From NCBI RefSeq assembly GCF_000695625.1, contig NZ_JMQI01000028.1, positions 248,001 through 312,000 on the forward strand: a stretch of DNA of 64,000 nucleotides. The letters are read 5' to 3'. The position numbers and the translations under genes are program-made. The notes under the pieces were generated by a model. That model was not told the DNA's origin. It saw only the letters and a list, made by a program, of their open reading frames with translations, and did not search any database. Origin of the DNA: Amycolatopsis rifamycinica. Lineage in GTDB: Bacteria; Actinomycetota; Actinomycetes; Mycobacteriales; Pseudonocardiaceae. Shown here in pieces: positions 1 to 8,963 of this stretch; within the stretch, counting starts at the first letter, position 1; every line of letters starts with the position of its first letter.

Positions 1-1786
1 CCGCCGCGCGCTCGGCCTCCGTCGATTCGGTTTCGACGAGTTCGCCCGCGTAGACGCGCAGCAGGTCGTGGAACTGGTAGCGGTCGGTGCCGGGCTGGTT
101 CAGCAGGTGGGCGGCGGCGAGCTGGTCGGCGAGCTCACGGGCTTCGCGCAGGCCGGCGCCGGCGAGCGCGGCGGCCGAGGTCAGGCTGAAACCGTGCCCG
201 GGGTGCAGGCCGAGCAGCCGGAAGAAGCGCGCCGCGGCCGGGCGCAGCGCCTTGTACGACCAGGAGAACGCGGCGCGGAGGTCGGTGCCGGCGTCCTGCG
301 GGTCGCGCAGGGTGTCGAGCCGCAGGCGCTGGTCGCGCAGTTCCTCGACGATCCCGGCGAGCGAGACGCCGGAGAACCGGGAAGCGCGTTCCCCGGCCAG
401 CGCCAGTGCCAGCGGCAGGCGGCCGCAGAGCTGGACGAGTTCGGCGACGGCGTCCGGTTCGGCGGCGACGCGCTGCGAGCCGACGCTGCCGGCGAGCAGC
501 GCGGTGGCGTCGCGGTCGTCGAACGAGCGCAGGGCGATGCGGCGAGCGCCGTCGCGGGCGACGAGGCCGCGCAGCTGGTTGCGGCTGGTCACCACGACGA
601 GGTTGCCGGGCCCGGGCAGCAGCGGCCGGACCTGGTCGGCGTCGCGGGCGTTGTCGAGCAGCATGAGGGTGCGGCTGCCGGCCAGCCTGCTGCGCAGCAG
701 CGCCGAGCGTTCCTCCACAGTGGAGGGCAGCGTCTCGGCCGGGACGCCGAGGGCGCGCAGGAAGCCGGCCAGCGCGGCGCCGGGCGTAACCGGGGTGTCG
801 GCGGAGTGGCCGCGCAGGTCGAGGAACAGCTGGCCGCCGGGGAAGCGCTCGCGGACGCGGTGGGACCAGTGCACGGCCAGCGACGTCTTCCCGACACCCG
901 CGGTGCCTTCGATGACGACGATCCCGGACGCGCCGCCGGGCGGCAGCCGGTCGAGCTCGGCGAGTTCGGGGCCACGGCCGGTGAAGCCGGCGACGTCGAA
1001 GGGCAGCTGCCGCGGAACGGTGTGGACGGCCGGATCGGTGTCGGCGGCCAGCAGTTCGGCGTGCAGCCGCCGGAGGTCTTCGCCCGGCTCGACGCCCAGT
1101 TCGTCGGCCAGCAACGCCCGCAGCCCGGCGTACCGGGCCAGCGCCTCGGCGCGGCGCCCGGACCGGGCGAGGGTGCGCACCAGCCGTTCCCACAACGACT
1201 CCCGCAGCGGGTGCTGGGCGACGAGGTCGGTGAGTTCGGCGACGAGCCGGGCATCGGGGACGAGCCCGGTGTCGAGGTCGATGCGCTGCTCGACGGCGAA
1301 GAGGTACCGCTCGGTCAGCAGCGGCCCCCATTCGGCGGCGAGGGCGGGCGACCCGACACCTTCGAGCGGAGCCCCACCCCAGCCGTCGAGCGCGGCGGTG
1401 AGCAGTTCCCGGCGCCGAGCGGGTTCGGTCGCGGCGGCGGCCCGGTCGAGGGTCTGCAGGAAGCGCAGGGCGTCCACCCGGGACGGGTCGACGACGAGCC
1501 GGTAACCGTCCGGTTCGGTGACGACGGTGTCTTCGCCGCAGAGCCGGCGCAGGCGCATGACGTAGGTTTGCAGGCTGCCGCGGATGTGCGCGGGCGGAGT
1601 CTCCCCCCACACCCCCCGCGCGAGAGCATCGATCGAAACCAGCCGCCCGGCGGCGAGCGCGAGCGTGGCGAGCAGCGCGCGCTGCCGCGAACTGGTCAGC
1701 ACGACCGGCGAACCGTCGACGAGCACCTGGAACGGGCCGAGCAGCCGGATGTCGATGGTGGTCGCCCCCAGGTTCGCCTCGCCCAC
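1..1786 (-). CDS. SARP-family transcriptional activator with NB-ARC domain (AfsR-like), C-terminus outside window
   Basis: About 595 residues are visible; the 3' end lies beyond the left edge. The start chosen is the GTG at 1784-1786, which gives an N-terminus beginning VGEANLGATT followed by the winged-helix Trans_reg_C segment (IRLLGPFQVLVDG, then the SSRQRALLATLAL helix). A bacterial transcriptional activation domain follows at roughly residues 100-245 (RVDALRF to ELGVEPGEDLRRLHAELL). Next comes an NB-ARC ATPase with P-loop GTAGVGKTSLA near residues 290-300 and Walker B LMLLDNA. Family knowledge: such proteins activate secondary-metabolite or developmental genes by binding direct repeats overlapping the -35 region. 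TPR repeats normally follow and are presumably cut off here. No biosynthetic cluster is visible on this side, so the target is unknown. The GTG has no strong Shine-Dalgarno, so the exact start is uncertain. Confidence 0.88.
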   Translation of the reverse strand, partial: MGEANLGATTIDIRLLGPFQVLVDGSPVVLTSSRQRALLATLALAAGRLVSIDALARGVWGETPPAHIRGSLQTYVMRLRRLCGEDTVVTEPDGYRLVVDPSRVDALRFLQTLDRAAAATEPARRRELLTAALDGWGGAPLEGVGSPALAAEWGPLLTERYLFAVEQRIDLDTGLVPDARLVAELTDLVAQHPLRESLWERLVRTLARSGRRAEALARYAGLRALLADELGVEPGEDLRRLHAELLAADTDPAVHTVPRQLPFDVAGFTGRGPELAELDRLPPGGASGIVVIEGTAGVGKTSLAVHWSHRVRERFPGGQLFLDLRGHSADTPVTPGAALAGFLRALGVPAETLPSTVEERSALLRSRLAGSRTLMLLDNARDADQVRPLLPGPGNLVVVTSRNQLRGLVARDGARRIALRSFDDRDATALLAGSVGSQRVAAEPDAVAELVQLCGRLPLALALAGERASRFSGVSLAGIVEELRDQRLRLDTLRDPQDAGTDLRAAFSWSYKALRPAAARFFRLLGLHPGHGFSLTSAAALAGAGLREARELADQLAAAHLLNQPGTDRYQFHDLLRVYAGELVETESTEAERAA

Positions 1787-2309
1787 GACCGGCCCCGCCG
1801 GACGCGGGCCCGAGGAACGCAGCGTGGCATCACTCGGCCGGGCGCTCAAGCAACTTCGCGAAATTGGGCGGTACCGGTCCCGGGCCGGGCGTTGGGCCGG
1901 CCGGGTGACCCACCGTCCCGTCCCGGCCGGCCTGGGGTAACTCTCCGCCGTACACAGGTCGGGCAGCGGGGAAGTCGGTTGGCGCGCATGGACGGTCGGC
2001 CCACGTATGCCGGCGGTCGGCCTGCGTACCCGGAGGATCGGGTGCCTTGCCGGGCGTTCTTTCGCGAACTCCCCGGCTCGGATCACTCGCCTCAGCAGTC
2101 GGTTCGCCCATGCTCTGCCTCGATCCGCGCCCCGACCGACCTTTGCGGTACACGAGCCGACCGTCCAGGTACACGCGCCGCCCTCGCGATACGCCAACCG
2201 TCCGTCCAGGCACGCGGGTCGGCGTTTCCGGTCCATGAGCCGACCGGCTGGGTAAGCGGCTTGCCCCTTCGGGCGGGTCGAGGCACTTCTGCCGCAGGGC
2301 CCGGACATG
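1787..2309. other. Intergenic region with short degenerate repeats, no gene recognised
   Basis: This stretch of about 520 bp lies between the SARP start and the HU terminator. Open frames exist on both strands, but their proteins are arginine/proline-rich and low in complexity, with no credible ribosome site or family. Short imperfect repeats built around GGTCGGC and GTACACG recur in both orientations, for example near 1990-2035 and 2130-2230. Nothing else is recognisable. The SARP promoter must lie in the part next to 1786. Confidence 0.5.
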
Positions 2310-2310
2310 C

Positions 2311-2345
2311 GCCAGGGCCCCGCGCACGTCGCGCGGGGCCCTGGC
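2311..2345 (-). terminator. Strong perfect hairpin downstream of HU
   Basis: Arms GCCAGGGCCCCGCGC (2311-2325) and its exact complement (2331-2345) enclose a 5-nt loop. It lies past the HU stop at 2432 on the transcribed strand and is probably the HU terminator. No good U-tract follows, which is common in high-GC actinobacteria. Confidence 0.7.
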
Positions 2346-2365
2346 GAAAAGCTGCTCGTCTAGCA

Positions 2366-2404
2366 GGGGGTCGCCCCCTGGGGGTCCCCCGGATTTCACG
2401 TTAC
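2366..2404. repeat. G-run/C-run palindromic element, first copy
   Basis: A GGGGG..CCCCC palindrome at 2366-2390 is followed by GGATTTCACGTTAC. A close relative occurs at 53949-53975 downstream of ilvD (GGGGG, one base, CCCCC, then GGTTTCAACGTTAC). Both copies are intergenic and downstream of genes. This suggests a dispersed intergenic element in this genome, possibly acting in transcript termination. Confidence 0.5.
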
Positions 2405-2431
2405 CGGAGGGGTACGACAGTTTTGGGCGGG

Positions 2432-3184
2432 TCAGTCCTTCTTCGCCGCGGTCGAGGTTCGCCTCGCCGGGGTCTTGGCCGCGGTGGTCTTGGCCGCGGT
2501 GGTCTTCGCCGCCGTCGTCTTGGCCGCGCTGGTCCGGCCCGCCGGGGCCTTGCGGGCCGTGGTCGTCTTCGCGGCGGTGGTGGTCTTCGCGGCGGCGGTC
2601 TTCGTCCCGGTCGCCTTCGCAGCGGTGGTCTTCGCAGCGGTGGTCTTCGCGGCGGTCGTCTTCGCAGCCGGAGCCTTCGCCGCCGTGGCCGACTTCGCCG
2701 CCGTGGCCGACTTCGCCGCCGTGGCCGGCTTCGCCGTGGTCGACCTCGTCCGCGTGGTCGCCGGCTTGGCCGCCGTCGTCTTCGGAGCAGCGGTCGCCGG
2801 CTTGGCCGCCGCCGTGCGGGTGCGCGTCGTCGCCGCCTTCGGGGCCGCCGCCGCCGTCCGGGACGTTGTTGTCGTGCGCTTGGCCGGGGTCGCCTTCGGC
2901 AGCTTCTTCGCTCCGGAAACGACGTCCTTGAACGTGGTTCCGGCGCGGAACGCGGGCACGTTCGTCTTCTTGACCTTCACGGCCTCACCGGTGCGCGGGT
3001 TGCGGGCCGTCCGGGCGGCGCGGGCGCGCTTCTCGAACACGCCGAAGCCGGTGATGTTGACCTTCTCGCCCTTGTTCACCGTCCGGATGATGATGTCGAC
3101 CAGACCGTCGACCGCCTCGGAAGCGGCCTTCTTGTCGCCCAGGCGCTCGGTCAGCGCCTCGATCAGCTGGGCCTTGTTGGCCAT
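2432..3184 (-). CDS. hup: HU-family nucleoid protein with lysine/alanine-rich tail (HupS/HupB type), copy 1
   Basis: This is a 250-residue protein. Residues 1-90 are a complete HU/IHF DNA-bending domain ([19 protein letters not shown] at the start, [15 protein letters not shown], and the DNA-contacting beta arm with [13 protein letters not shown]). Residues 100-250 form a basic low-complexity tail made of [14 protein letters not shown] units, as in mycobacterial HupB and streptomycete HupS. The protein compacts and organises DNA, and the tail adds non-specific DNA binding and compaction. The start is supported by a GGAGG about 8 nt upstream of the ATG. The place next to leuD matches hupB/leuD in Mycobacterium and hupS/leuD in Streptomyces, so this is the ancestral copy. 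A second paralog sits at 16963-17643. The tail's codon repeats make it prone to length variation. Confidence 0.95.
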   Translation of the reverse strand: MANKAQLIEALTERLGDKKAASEAVDGLVDIIIRTVNKGEKVNITGFGVFEKRARAARTARNPRTGEAVKVKKTNVPAFRAGTTFKDVVSGAKKLPKATPAKRTTTTSRTAAAAPKAATTRTRTAAAKPATAAPKTTAAKPATTRTRSTTAKPATAAKSATAAKSATAAKAPAAKTTAAKTTAAKTTAAKATGTKTAAAKTTTAAKTTTARKAPAGRTSAAKTTAAKTTAAKTTAAKTPARRTSTAAKKD

Positions 3185-3231
3185 GTCCAGTCCTCCAGGA
3201 AGGCTCCACGGCCGCGTCGGCCGACTAGCGA

Positions 3232-3264
3232 CACGGTATTACCAACGCAGCACAAATTCCAAAC
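3232..3264 (-). promoter_or_regulatory. HU copy-1 promoter, conserved with the second HU gene
   Basis: Read on the minus strand, this block contains TTTGGAATTTGTGC followed by GTTGGTAATACCGTGT. TAATAC fits a -10 element. Nearly the same block stands before the other HU gene (16877-16910), and a GGGACAAGG-type match lies further upstream in both. Sequence conservation between paralogs is the evidence; the exact -35 is not certain. Confidence 0.6.
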
Positions 3265-3367
3265 GGCACGCGGAACTTTCCCTTGTCCCGGGACGGGTTC
3301 CGCCTCGCGTGCCGCCCGGTAAAAGGGGCTCGCGGAGGGCCGTTCGGCAGCGGAAGAAGCAACCTGG

Positions 3368-3411
3368 AAAAGGGGCGGGATCCCCTGTCACACAACGGAT
3401 CCCGCCCCTTT
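3368..3411 (-). terminator. Terminator downstream of leuCD
   Basis: AAAAGGGGCGGGATCC (3368-3383) pairs with GGATCCCGCCCCTTT (3397-3411) around a 13-nt loop. It lies 8 bp beyond the leuD stop. A T-run follows the stem on the minus strand, giving a classic rho-independent terminator for the leuC-leuD operon. Confidence 0.85.
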
Positions 3412-3418
3412 CGAACAC

Positions 3419-4021
3419 TCAGCCGGCGGTCACCGGCGTCGTCGTCGGCTTCCACGACGGGCGGCTCGCCTCGAAGGTGTCGATCTCACCGGCATGGCGC
3501 AACGTGAGAGCAATGTCGTCGAGGCCTTCCAGCAGCCGCCAGCGGACGTAGTCGTCGATCTGGAAGGGCGCGGTGAAGTCCTTGGCCCGCACGGTCTTGG
3601 CCTGCAGGTCGACCGTGACCTCGGTGCCGGGCTCGTTCTCCAGCAGCTTCCAGAGCAGCTCGACGTCGTGCTGCTCGCACTGGGCGGCCACCAGGCCGCC
3701 CTTGCCGGAATTGCCGCGGAAGATGTCGGCGAACCGGGCGGAGATGACGACCTTGAAGCCGTAGTCCATCAGCGCCCAGACGGCGTGCTCGCGGGAGGAA
3801 CCGGTTCCGAAGTCCGGCCCCGCGACCAGCACGCTTCCGTTCCGGAACGGCTCCTGGTTGAGGATGAAGTCCTCGTCACCGCGCCAGGCGGCGAACAGGC
3901 CGTCTTCGAAGCCCGTCCGGGTCACCCGCTTGAGGTAGACCGCCGGGATGATCTGGTCGGTGTCCACGTTGGACCGGCGCAGCGGGACGCCGACGCCGGT
4001 GTGCTGGGTGAACGGTTCCAT
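3419..4021 (-). CDS. leuD: 3-isopropylmalate dehydratase small subunit
   Basis: This is a 200-residue swivel-domain subunit of isopropylmalate isomerase. With LeuC it interconverts 2- and 3-isopropylmalate in leucine synthesis, and it probably also acts on citramalate in the CimA route. The family signature is intact: [15 protein letters not shown] near residue 17, then [16 protein letters not shown] at about 69-84, and the conserved [16 protein letters not shown]. Length is typical. It lies 21 bp downstream of leuC in the same direction, so it is co-transcribed, with a terminator directly after it. Confidence 0.97.
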   Translation of the reverse strand: MEPFTQHTGVGVPLRRSNVDTDQIIPAVYLKRVTRTGFEDGLFAAWRGDEDFILNQEPFRNGSVLVAGPDFGTGSSREHAVWALMDYGFKVVISARFADIFRGNSGKGGLVAAQCEQHDVELLWKLLENEPGTEVTVDLQAKTVRAKDFTAPFQIDDYVRWRLLEGLDDIALTLRHAGEIDTFEASRPSWKPTTTPVTAG

Positions 4022-4042
4022 GGCTGTAGCTCCTCGGGTGGG

Positions 4043-5476
<1,434 letters not shown>

Positions 5477-5606
5477 CTCCGGCTCCTTCCACGGTTCGTC
5501 GTCGAACTCGGGCGCGCACCTGCGAGATCGGGGTGCGAGCCGCGAAGGAGGGCGCAGCTCGAGTTCAGGGTTTCCCAGATGCTGGACTTCCCAAAGTGCG
5601 GGACGC

Positions 5607-5619
5607 TAGTATCGGGTCG
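5607..5619 (+). promoter_or_regulatory. -10 element for leaderless transcription of the IclR gene
   Basis: TAGTAT at 5607-5612 lies 6 nt before the GTG at 5619, which puts the predicted transcription start on the start codon itself. There is no Shine-Dalgarno in front of this GTG, in keeping with leaderless translation. The adjacent TTCCCA...GGGA partial dyad at about 5588-5602 is a candidate IclR operator. Confidence 0.55.
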
Positions 5620-6320
5620 TGGGACAGCATAGCGGTATCGGAGTACTCGACAAAGCAGTGGCCGTCCTGCAGGCGGTCGCGGACGACCCCTGCGGCCTCG
5701 CGGAACTGTGCACGCGGACGGGTCTGCCCCGGGCCACCGCGCACCGGCTCGCGGTCGGCTTGGAGGTGCACCGGCTGCTGCGCCGCGGCCCGGACGGGCG
5801 CTGGCGCCCCGGTACCGCGCTGGCCGAGCTGGCGGGCGGTTCGACGGACCCGTTGCTCGACGCGGCGGGTGTGGTGCTGCCGAAGCTGCGCGACGTCACG
5901 GGCGAGAGCGTCCAGCTGTACCGGCGCGACGGCGTCCAGCGCGTGTGCGTCTCGACGGCGGAGCCGCCGAGCGGCCTGCGCGACACGGTGCCGGTGGGGT
6001 CCCGCCTGCCGATGACGGCGGGCTCGGGCGCGAAGGTACTGGCGGCCTGGGCGGACCCGCACACGCAGCGCACGATCCTGGCGGACGCGGTCTTCGGCGA
6101 GCGGACGCTGCTGGAGGTCCGGCGGCGGGGCTGGGCGCAGAGCGTGGCGGAGCGGGAGCCGGGCGTGGCGAGCATTTCGGCGCCGGTGCGCGATTCGGCG
6201 GGCACGGTGGTGGCGGCGGTCTCGGTGTCGGGGCCGATCGAGCGGATCGGCCGGAAGCCGGGCGCCCGGTGGGCGGCGGACCTGCTCGCCGCGGCGGACG
6301 CGTTGCAGGAACGGCTCTGA
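5619..6320 (+). CDS. ndgR: IclR-family regulator of leucine/amino-acid genes (NdgR/LtbR type)
   Basis: This 233-residue protein has an N-terminal winged helix-turn-helix (residues about 8-60, GLAELCTRTGLPRATAHRLAVGLEVHRLL) and a C-terminal GAF-like effector domain ending in VAAVSVSGPIERIG. Divergent placement from leuCD is diagnostic for the NdgR/LtbR/Rv2989 group. That group controls leuCD and other branched-chain amino-acid genes and is widely conserved in actinobacteria. The start is a GTG with a -10 element immediately upstream, so the mRNA is probably leaderless. The name is by orthology and synteny; the effector in this organism is not shown. Confidence 0.9.
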   Translation: MGQHSGIGVLDKAVAVLQAVADDPCGLAELCTRTGLPRATAHRLAVGLEVHRLLRRGPDGRWRPGTALAELAGGSTDPLLDAAGVVLPKLRDVTGESVQLYRRDGVQRVCVSTAEPPSGLRDTVPVGSRLPMTAGSGAKVLAAWADPHTQRTILADAVFGERTLLEVRRRGWAQSVAEREPGVASISAPVRDSAGTVVAAVSVSGPIERIGRKPGARWAADLLAAADALQERL

Positions 6321-6374
6321 GGTCGCCGGCCCGGCTCCATTGCGCCGGGCAGCCGCACCTGACACGGTGACCCG

Positions 6375-7082
6375 ATGCTGAATCAGGTGGCCGACGGCGT
6401 GTGGGTGCGGCAGAGCGACTGGGTCTGGAGCAACACCACCGTCGTGCGCACGGACGACGGGCTGGTCCTCGTCGACCCAGGGATCCACGGTTTCGAGCTC
6501 GAGCAGCTCGCCGACGACCTCGACCGCCTCGGGATGCCCGTCGTCGCCGGGTTCTCGACCCACCCCCACTGGGACCACCTGCTCTGGCACCCCCGCTTCG
6601 GCGACGTCCCCCGGTACGCCACCGCCGCCAACGCCCGCACGGCCGGGGAAGCCCGCGAACGGGCCCAGGCCATGGCGAAGGAAACCGCGCCGGACATTCC
6701 CCTTGAACCGATCGCGCTGCTCACTCCGCTCCCCGCGGACGAGAACCCGCTCCCCGGCGAGATCATCGAGCACGACGCCCACGCCGTCGGGCACGCCGCC
6801 CTCCTGCTCGCCGATCGGGGTGTCCTCGTCGCCGGCGACCTGCTCTCCGACGTCCTGATCCCGCTTCCCGACCCGCGTCGCCCCGGTCAGGACCAGGCCT
6901 ACCCGGCCGCGCTGGATCGGCTGGAAGAAGCCGCCCGGCGGGTCGATGTCCTCATTCCCGGCCACGGCGCCGTCGCGCGGCACGACGAGATCGCGGCCCG
7001 CTTCGCCGTCGACCGGGCCTACCTCGAGGCCGTCGCGCGCGGCGAAGAACCGGACGACCAGCGCTGGGGCAAGCGCACCTGA
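6375..7082 (+). CDS. Metallo-beta-lactamase-fold hydrolase
   Basis: This is a 235-residue MBL-fold enzyme. The zinc motif reads STHPHWDH with His63, His65, Asp67 and His68. Further ligands are His140 (AVGHAALLLADRG), Asp155 (VAGDLLSD) and His197 (LIPGHG). This is a complete set for a two-metal hydrolase of the glyoxalase II/quinone-cyclisation-like group. It begins 54 bp after ndgR, in the same direction, and could be read through from it. The substrate cannot be inferred. No signal peptide is seen, so it is cytoplasmic. Confidence 0.85.
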   Translation: MLNQVADGVWVRQSDWVWSNTTVVRTDDGLVLVDPGIHGFELEQLADDLDRLGMPVVAGFSTHPHWDHLLWHPRFGDVPRYATAANARTAGEARERAQAMAKETAPDIPLEPIALLTPLPADENPLPGEIIEHDAHAVGHAALLLADRGVLVAGDLLSDVLIPLPDPRRPGQDQAYPAALDRLEEAARRVDVLIPGHGAVARHDEIAARFAVDRAYLEAVARGEEPDDQRWGKRT

Positions 7083-7162
7083 GCCGTTCGGGTGACCCTG
7101 CCGGAAGTCGCGTATTCGGTGACGGCGGCCACGTCTCCTCATAGTCGGCACACTCGAGGGGG

Positions 7163-7426
7163 ATGACCACCATGAACACCGAACTGAATCGCCGGGCGAT
7201 GGCGATGCTGCGGGCCGTCGGGGCCGGGCGGGCCGAACTCACCTGCAGCTGTGAACCCGACCTGCGGGTCGACGGCCTGCCCTGCTGCGACCAGGCCACC
7301 GCGCACCAGCTGGCGCGGGCCGGGCTGATCCGGCCGGCCCGGGTCGTCGCCGTCGGGCAGTGGACGCGGGCCGAGCTCACCGCCGCCGGCCTCCGGGCGC
7401 TCGGCGGCGGTCTCGCCGCCGCCTGA
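7163..7426 (+). CDS. Small cysteine-containing protein of unknown function
   Basis: This 87-residue protein matches no family I recognise. The ATG at 7163 follows a GAGGGGG ribosome site; a second ATG at 7172 is possible. Four cysteines (28, 30, 41, 42) sit in a compact segment, TCSCEPDLRVDGLPCC, which could bind a metal or form disulfides. The C-terminal half (ATAHQLARAGLIRPAR and TAAGLRALGGG) resembles a short helical, possibly winged-helix-like fold. Codon bias fits a real gene. It stands alone between the MBL hydrolase and the lipoprotein. Confidence 0.65.
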   Translation: MTTMNTELNRRAMAMLRAVGAGRAELTCSCEPDLRVDGLPCCDQATAHQLARAGLIRPARVVAVGQWTRAELTAAGLRALGGGLAAA

Positions 7427-7481
7427 CGCAACCTTCCGGCCGTCTCGCGCGTTTACCGGCAAAACGCGAGGGGGAACCACC

Positions 7482-8069
7482 ATGAAGATCGCCGCCGCTC
7501 TGCTCGGCGCCTGCCTGCTGCTGACCGCGTGCAACAGCCGCACGGGGTCGCCGCCGCCCGCCCAGAACCCGAACCCGATCACGGTCCAGACCACCATCCC
7601 GGTGTCGCCGGTCGCCGATCCGGCCGCCGTGCGCTGGATGGACGGCTTCTGCTCGGCCATCCACGGCTACCGGGAGCGCACCAACCGGGAAGCCGAGCCC
7701 AACCAGCCGACACCCAACTCGATCGCCGAGTCGCAGAAGCAGCTCAGCGCGACGCTGGGCGGCATCGCGGCCCGCACGGGCGAGGTGGTCGAGAAGCTCA
7801 CCGCGTTGCCGCCCGCGCCGGTGCCGCTCGGCGAGACCGTGCGGCAGGGCTTCCTCGCGAAGTTCACCAAGGCCCGTGACCGCGCCACCGAGGCGAAGGC
7901 CAAGCTCGACCGCGCGAAGCGGGGCAACGAAGCGTCCCAGAACCCGGCCGCCGCGGCCGTCGAGCAGGCGCAGGCGGACGTCGACGGCACGTACGACCCG
8001 GTCGGCGCCGTGACGGCGTCGCCCGAACTGATGGTCGCGTCCGCGAACGCGCCCGGCTGCAAGGCCTGA
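7482..8069 (+). CDS. Predicted secreted lipoprotein
   Basis: This 195-residue protein has a lipoprotein signal: KIAAALLGACLLLTAC, with lipobox LTAC and Cys17 as the acylated residue. A short proline-rich linker is followed by a helical, probably coiled domain (about 50-185) with one cysteine pair candidate (WMDGFCSAIHGY and the C-terminal APGCKA). No enzymatic motif is visible. GAGGGGG precedes the ATG. Similar small helical lipoproteins are common in Pseudonocardiaceae but uncharacterised. Confidence 0.78.
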   Translation: MKIAAALLGACLLLTACNSRTGSPPPAQNPNPITVQTTIPVSPVADPAAVRWMDGFCSAIHGYRERTNREAEPNQPTPNSIAESQKQLSATLGGIAARTGEVVEKLTALPPAPVPLGETVRQGFLAKFTKARDRATEAKAKLDRAKRGNEASQNPAAAAVEQAQADVDGTYDPVGAVTASPELMVASANAPGCKA

Positions 8070-8093
8070 CGCACGAGCCGGGCACCGGCTGCC

Positions 8094-8135
8094 GGCTTCG
8101 TCATGCGTCGGGTCCGCTCGGCGCATGACGAAGCC
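8094..8135. terminator. 14-bp perfect inverted repeat, probable terminator
   Basis: GGCTTCGTCATGCG (8094-8107) and its exact complement (8122-8135) enclose 14 nt. It lies 25 bp after the lipoprotein stop and before the next gene's ribosome site, so it probably ends the upstream transcript. It could also be an operator. Confidence 0.55.
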
Positions 8136-8223
8136 CGCTCGGAGTTTCCTCGCCGCTGGCGATTGGCCTCAACCATTTCCCCGGCTCAGGCGTGGAAGGA
8201 GCACCAACGAGAGGGGACGAGCC

Positions 8224-8703
8224 ATGCTGAAGAAAACCCTGATCGGCCTGATGGCCGCGAGCGCGGTGACGCTCACGCTGTCGGCCCCGGCGAGTGCGGC
8301 CGACGAGGTCTGGTGGAGCCTGACCCCGAAGGTCGAACCGGGCGGCCGGATCACCGCGGACGTGTACGCGGGGCTGGGCCACGGGTGCACGCCGTCCGCG
8401 CCGGTCAAGTCGGCGGGCTTCACCGCTCCGATCAAGATGGGCGGTGTGGGCAACTGGGGCCACATGAGCGGCAGCACGACGGCGATCAAGCGGCCCGGCA
8501 AGTACACGGCCTCCTTCCCGTGCTCGGACGGCCGGAAGGCGGTCGGCTCCTTCACGATCACGGGCACACCGCCGCCCACCTCGCCGAAGCCGCCCACGAC
8601 GAAGCCGAAGCCGAAGCCGGCCAAGCCCGCCAAGCCCACGAAACCGCAGGTCGCGGTCAAGCCGGCCGGCGCACCGCAGACCGGGGACGGCTCGCTGGGC
8701 TGA
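8224..8703 (+). CDS. Secreted protein with Pro/Lys-rich tail ending in a PQTGD motif
   Basis: This 159-residue exported protein has a Sec signal peptide at residues 1-25 (LKKTLIGLMAASAVTLTLS, cleaved near ASA/AD). A small beta-rich domain with two cysteines follows to about residue 115, then a TKPKPKPAKPAKP-type linker. The last residues are GAPQTGDGSLG. PQTGD resembles the sorting signal of sortase substrates, but no hydrophobic anchor follows, so anchoring is doubtful. The start at 8224 is preferred over upstream in-frame codons because the signal peptide begins there and GAGAGGGGACGAG precedes it. The function is unknown. Confidence 0.78.
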   Translation: MLKKTLIGLMAASAVTLTLSAPASAADEVWWSLTPKVEPGGRITADVYAGLGHGCTPSAPVKSAGFTAPIKMGGVGNWGHMSGSTTAIKRPGKYTASFPCSDGRKAVGSFTITGTPPPTSPKPPTTKPKPKPAKPAKPTKPQVAVKPAGAPQTGDGSLG

Positions 8704-8730
8704 CCCTCCACACAGGACACCCCGGGGCGG

Positions 8731-8938
8731 CGCGTTCCCCAGCCGCCGCCCCGGGGCCCGGCGCGCGCCTGCCGCCGCCCCAGGCCCAGCGCCTGCTCCT
8801 GCCGCCGCCCCGGGTCCGGCGCATTTTCCTGAGCCTGCCGCCGCACCGCGCCCAGGCGCCTGCCCCTGGCCGCCACCCCGGACCCAGCACCTGCTCCTGC
8901 CGCCACCCCGGGCCCGGCGCGCGCTCCTGCCGCCGCTG
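8731..8938. repeat. Degenerate ~30-bp GC-rich tandem repeat, about seven units
   Basis: Units follow the pattern GCGC..GCTCCTGCCGCC then GCCCCGGGCCCG with 1-6 base differences and small length changes. The array fills the whole space between the secreted-protein gene and the nurA-like gene, which converge here. Unit divergence and the absence of unique spacers exclude CRISPR. No coding potential is credible on either strand. Confidence 0.65.
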
Positions 8939-8963
8939 TCGTGGCAGAGCCGGCGGAGGCGGG

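Noticed and set aside
1830..2399. 189-codon minus-strand frame between the SARP and HU genes
   Set aside because: It contains the HU terminator hairpin and degenerate repeats, and its composition is non-native.
5477..5618. Leucine leader-peptide attenuator before leuC
   Set aside because: No short frame with Leu codon runs and no terminator hairpin lies between the divergent starts.
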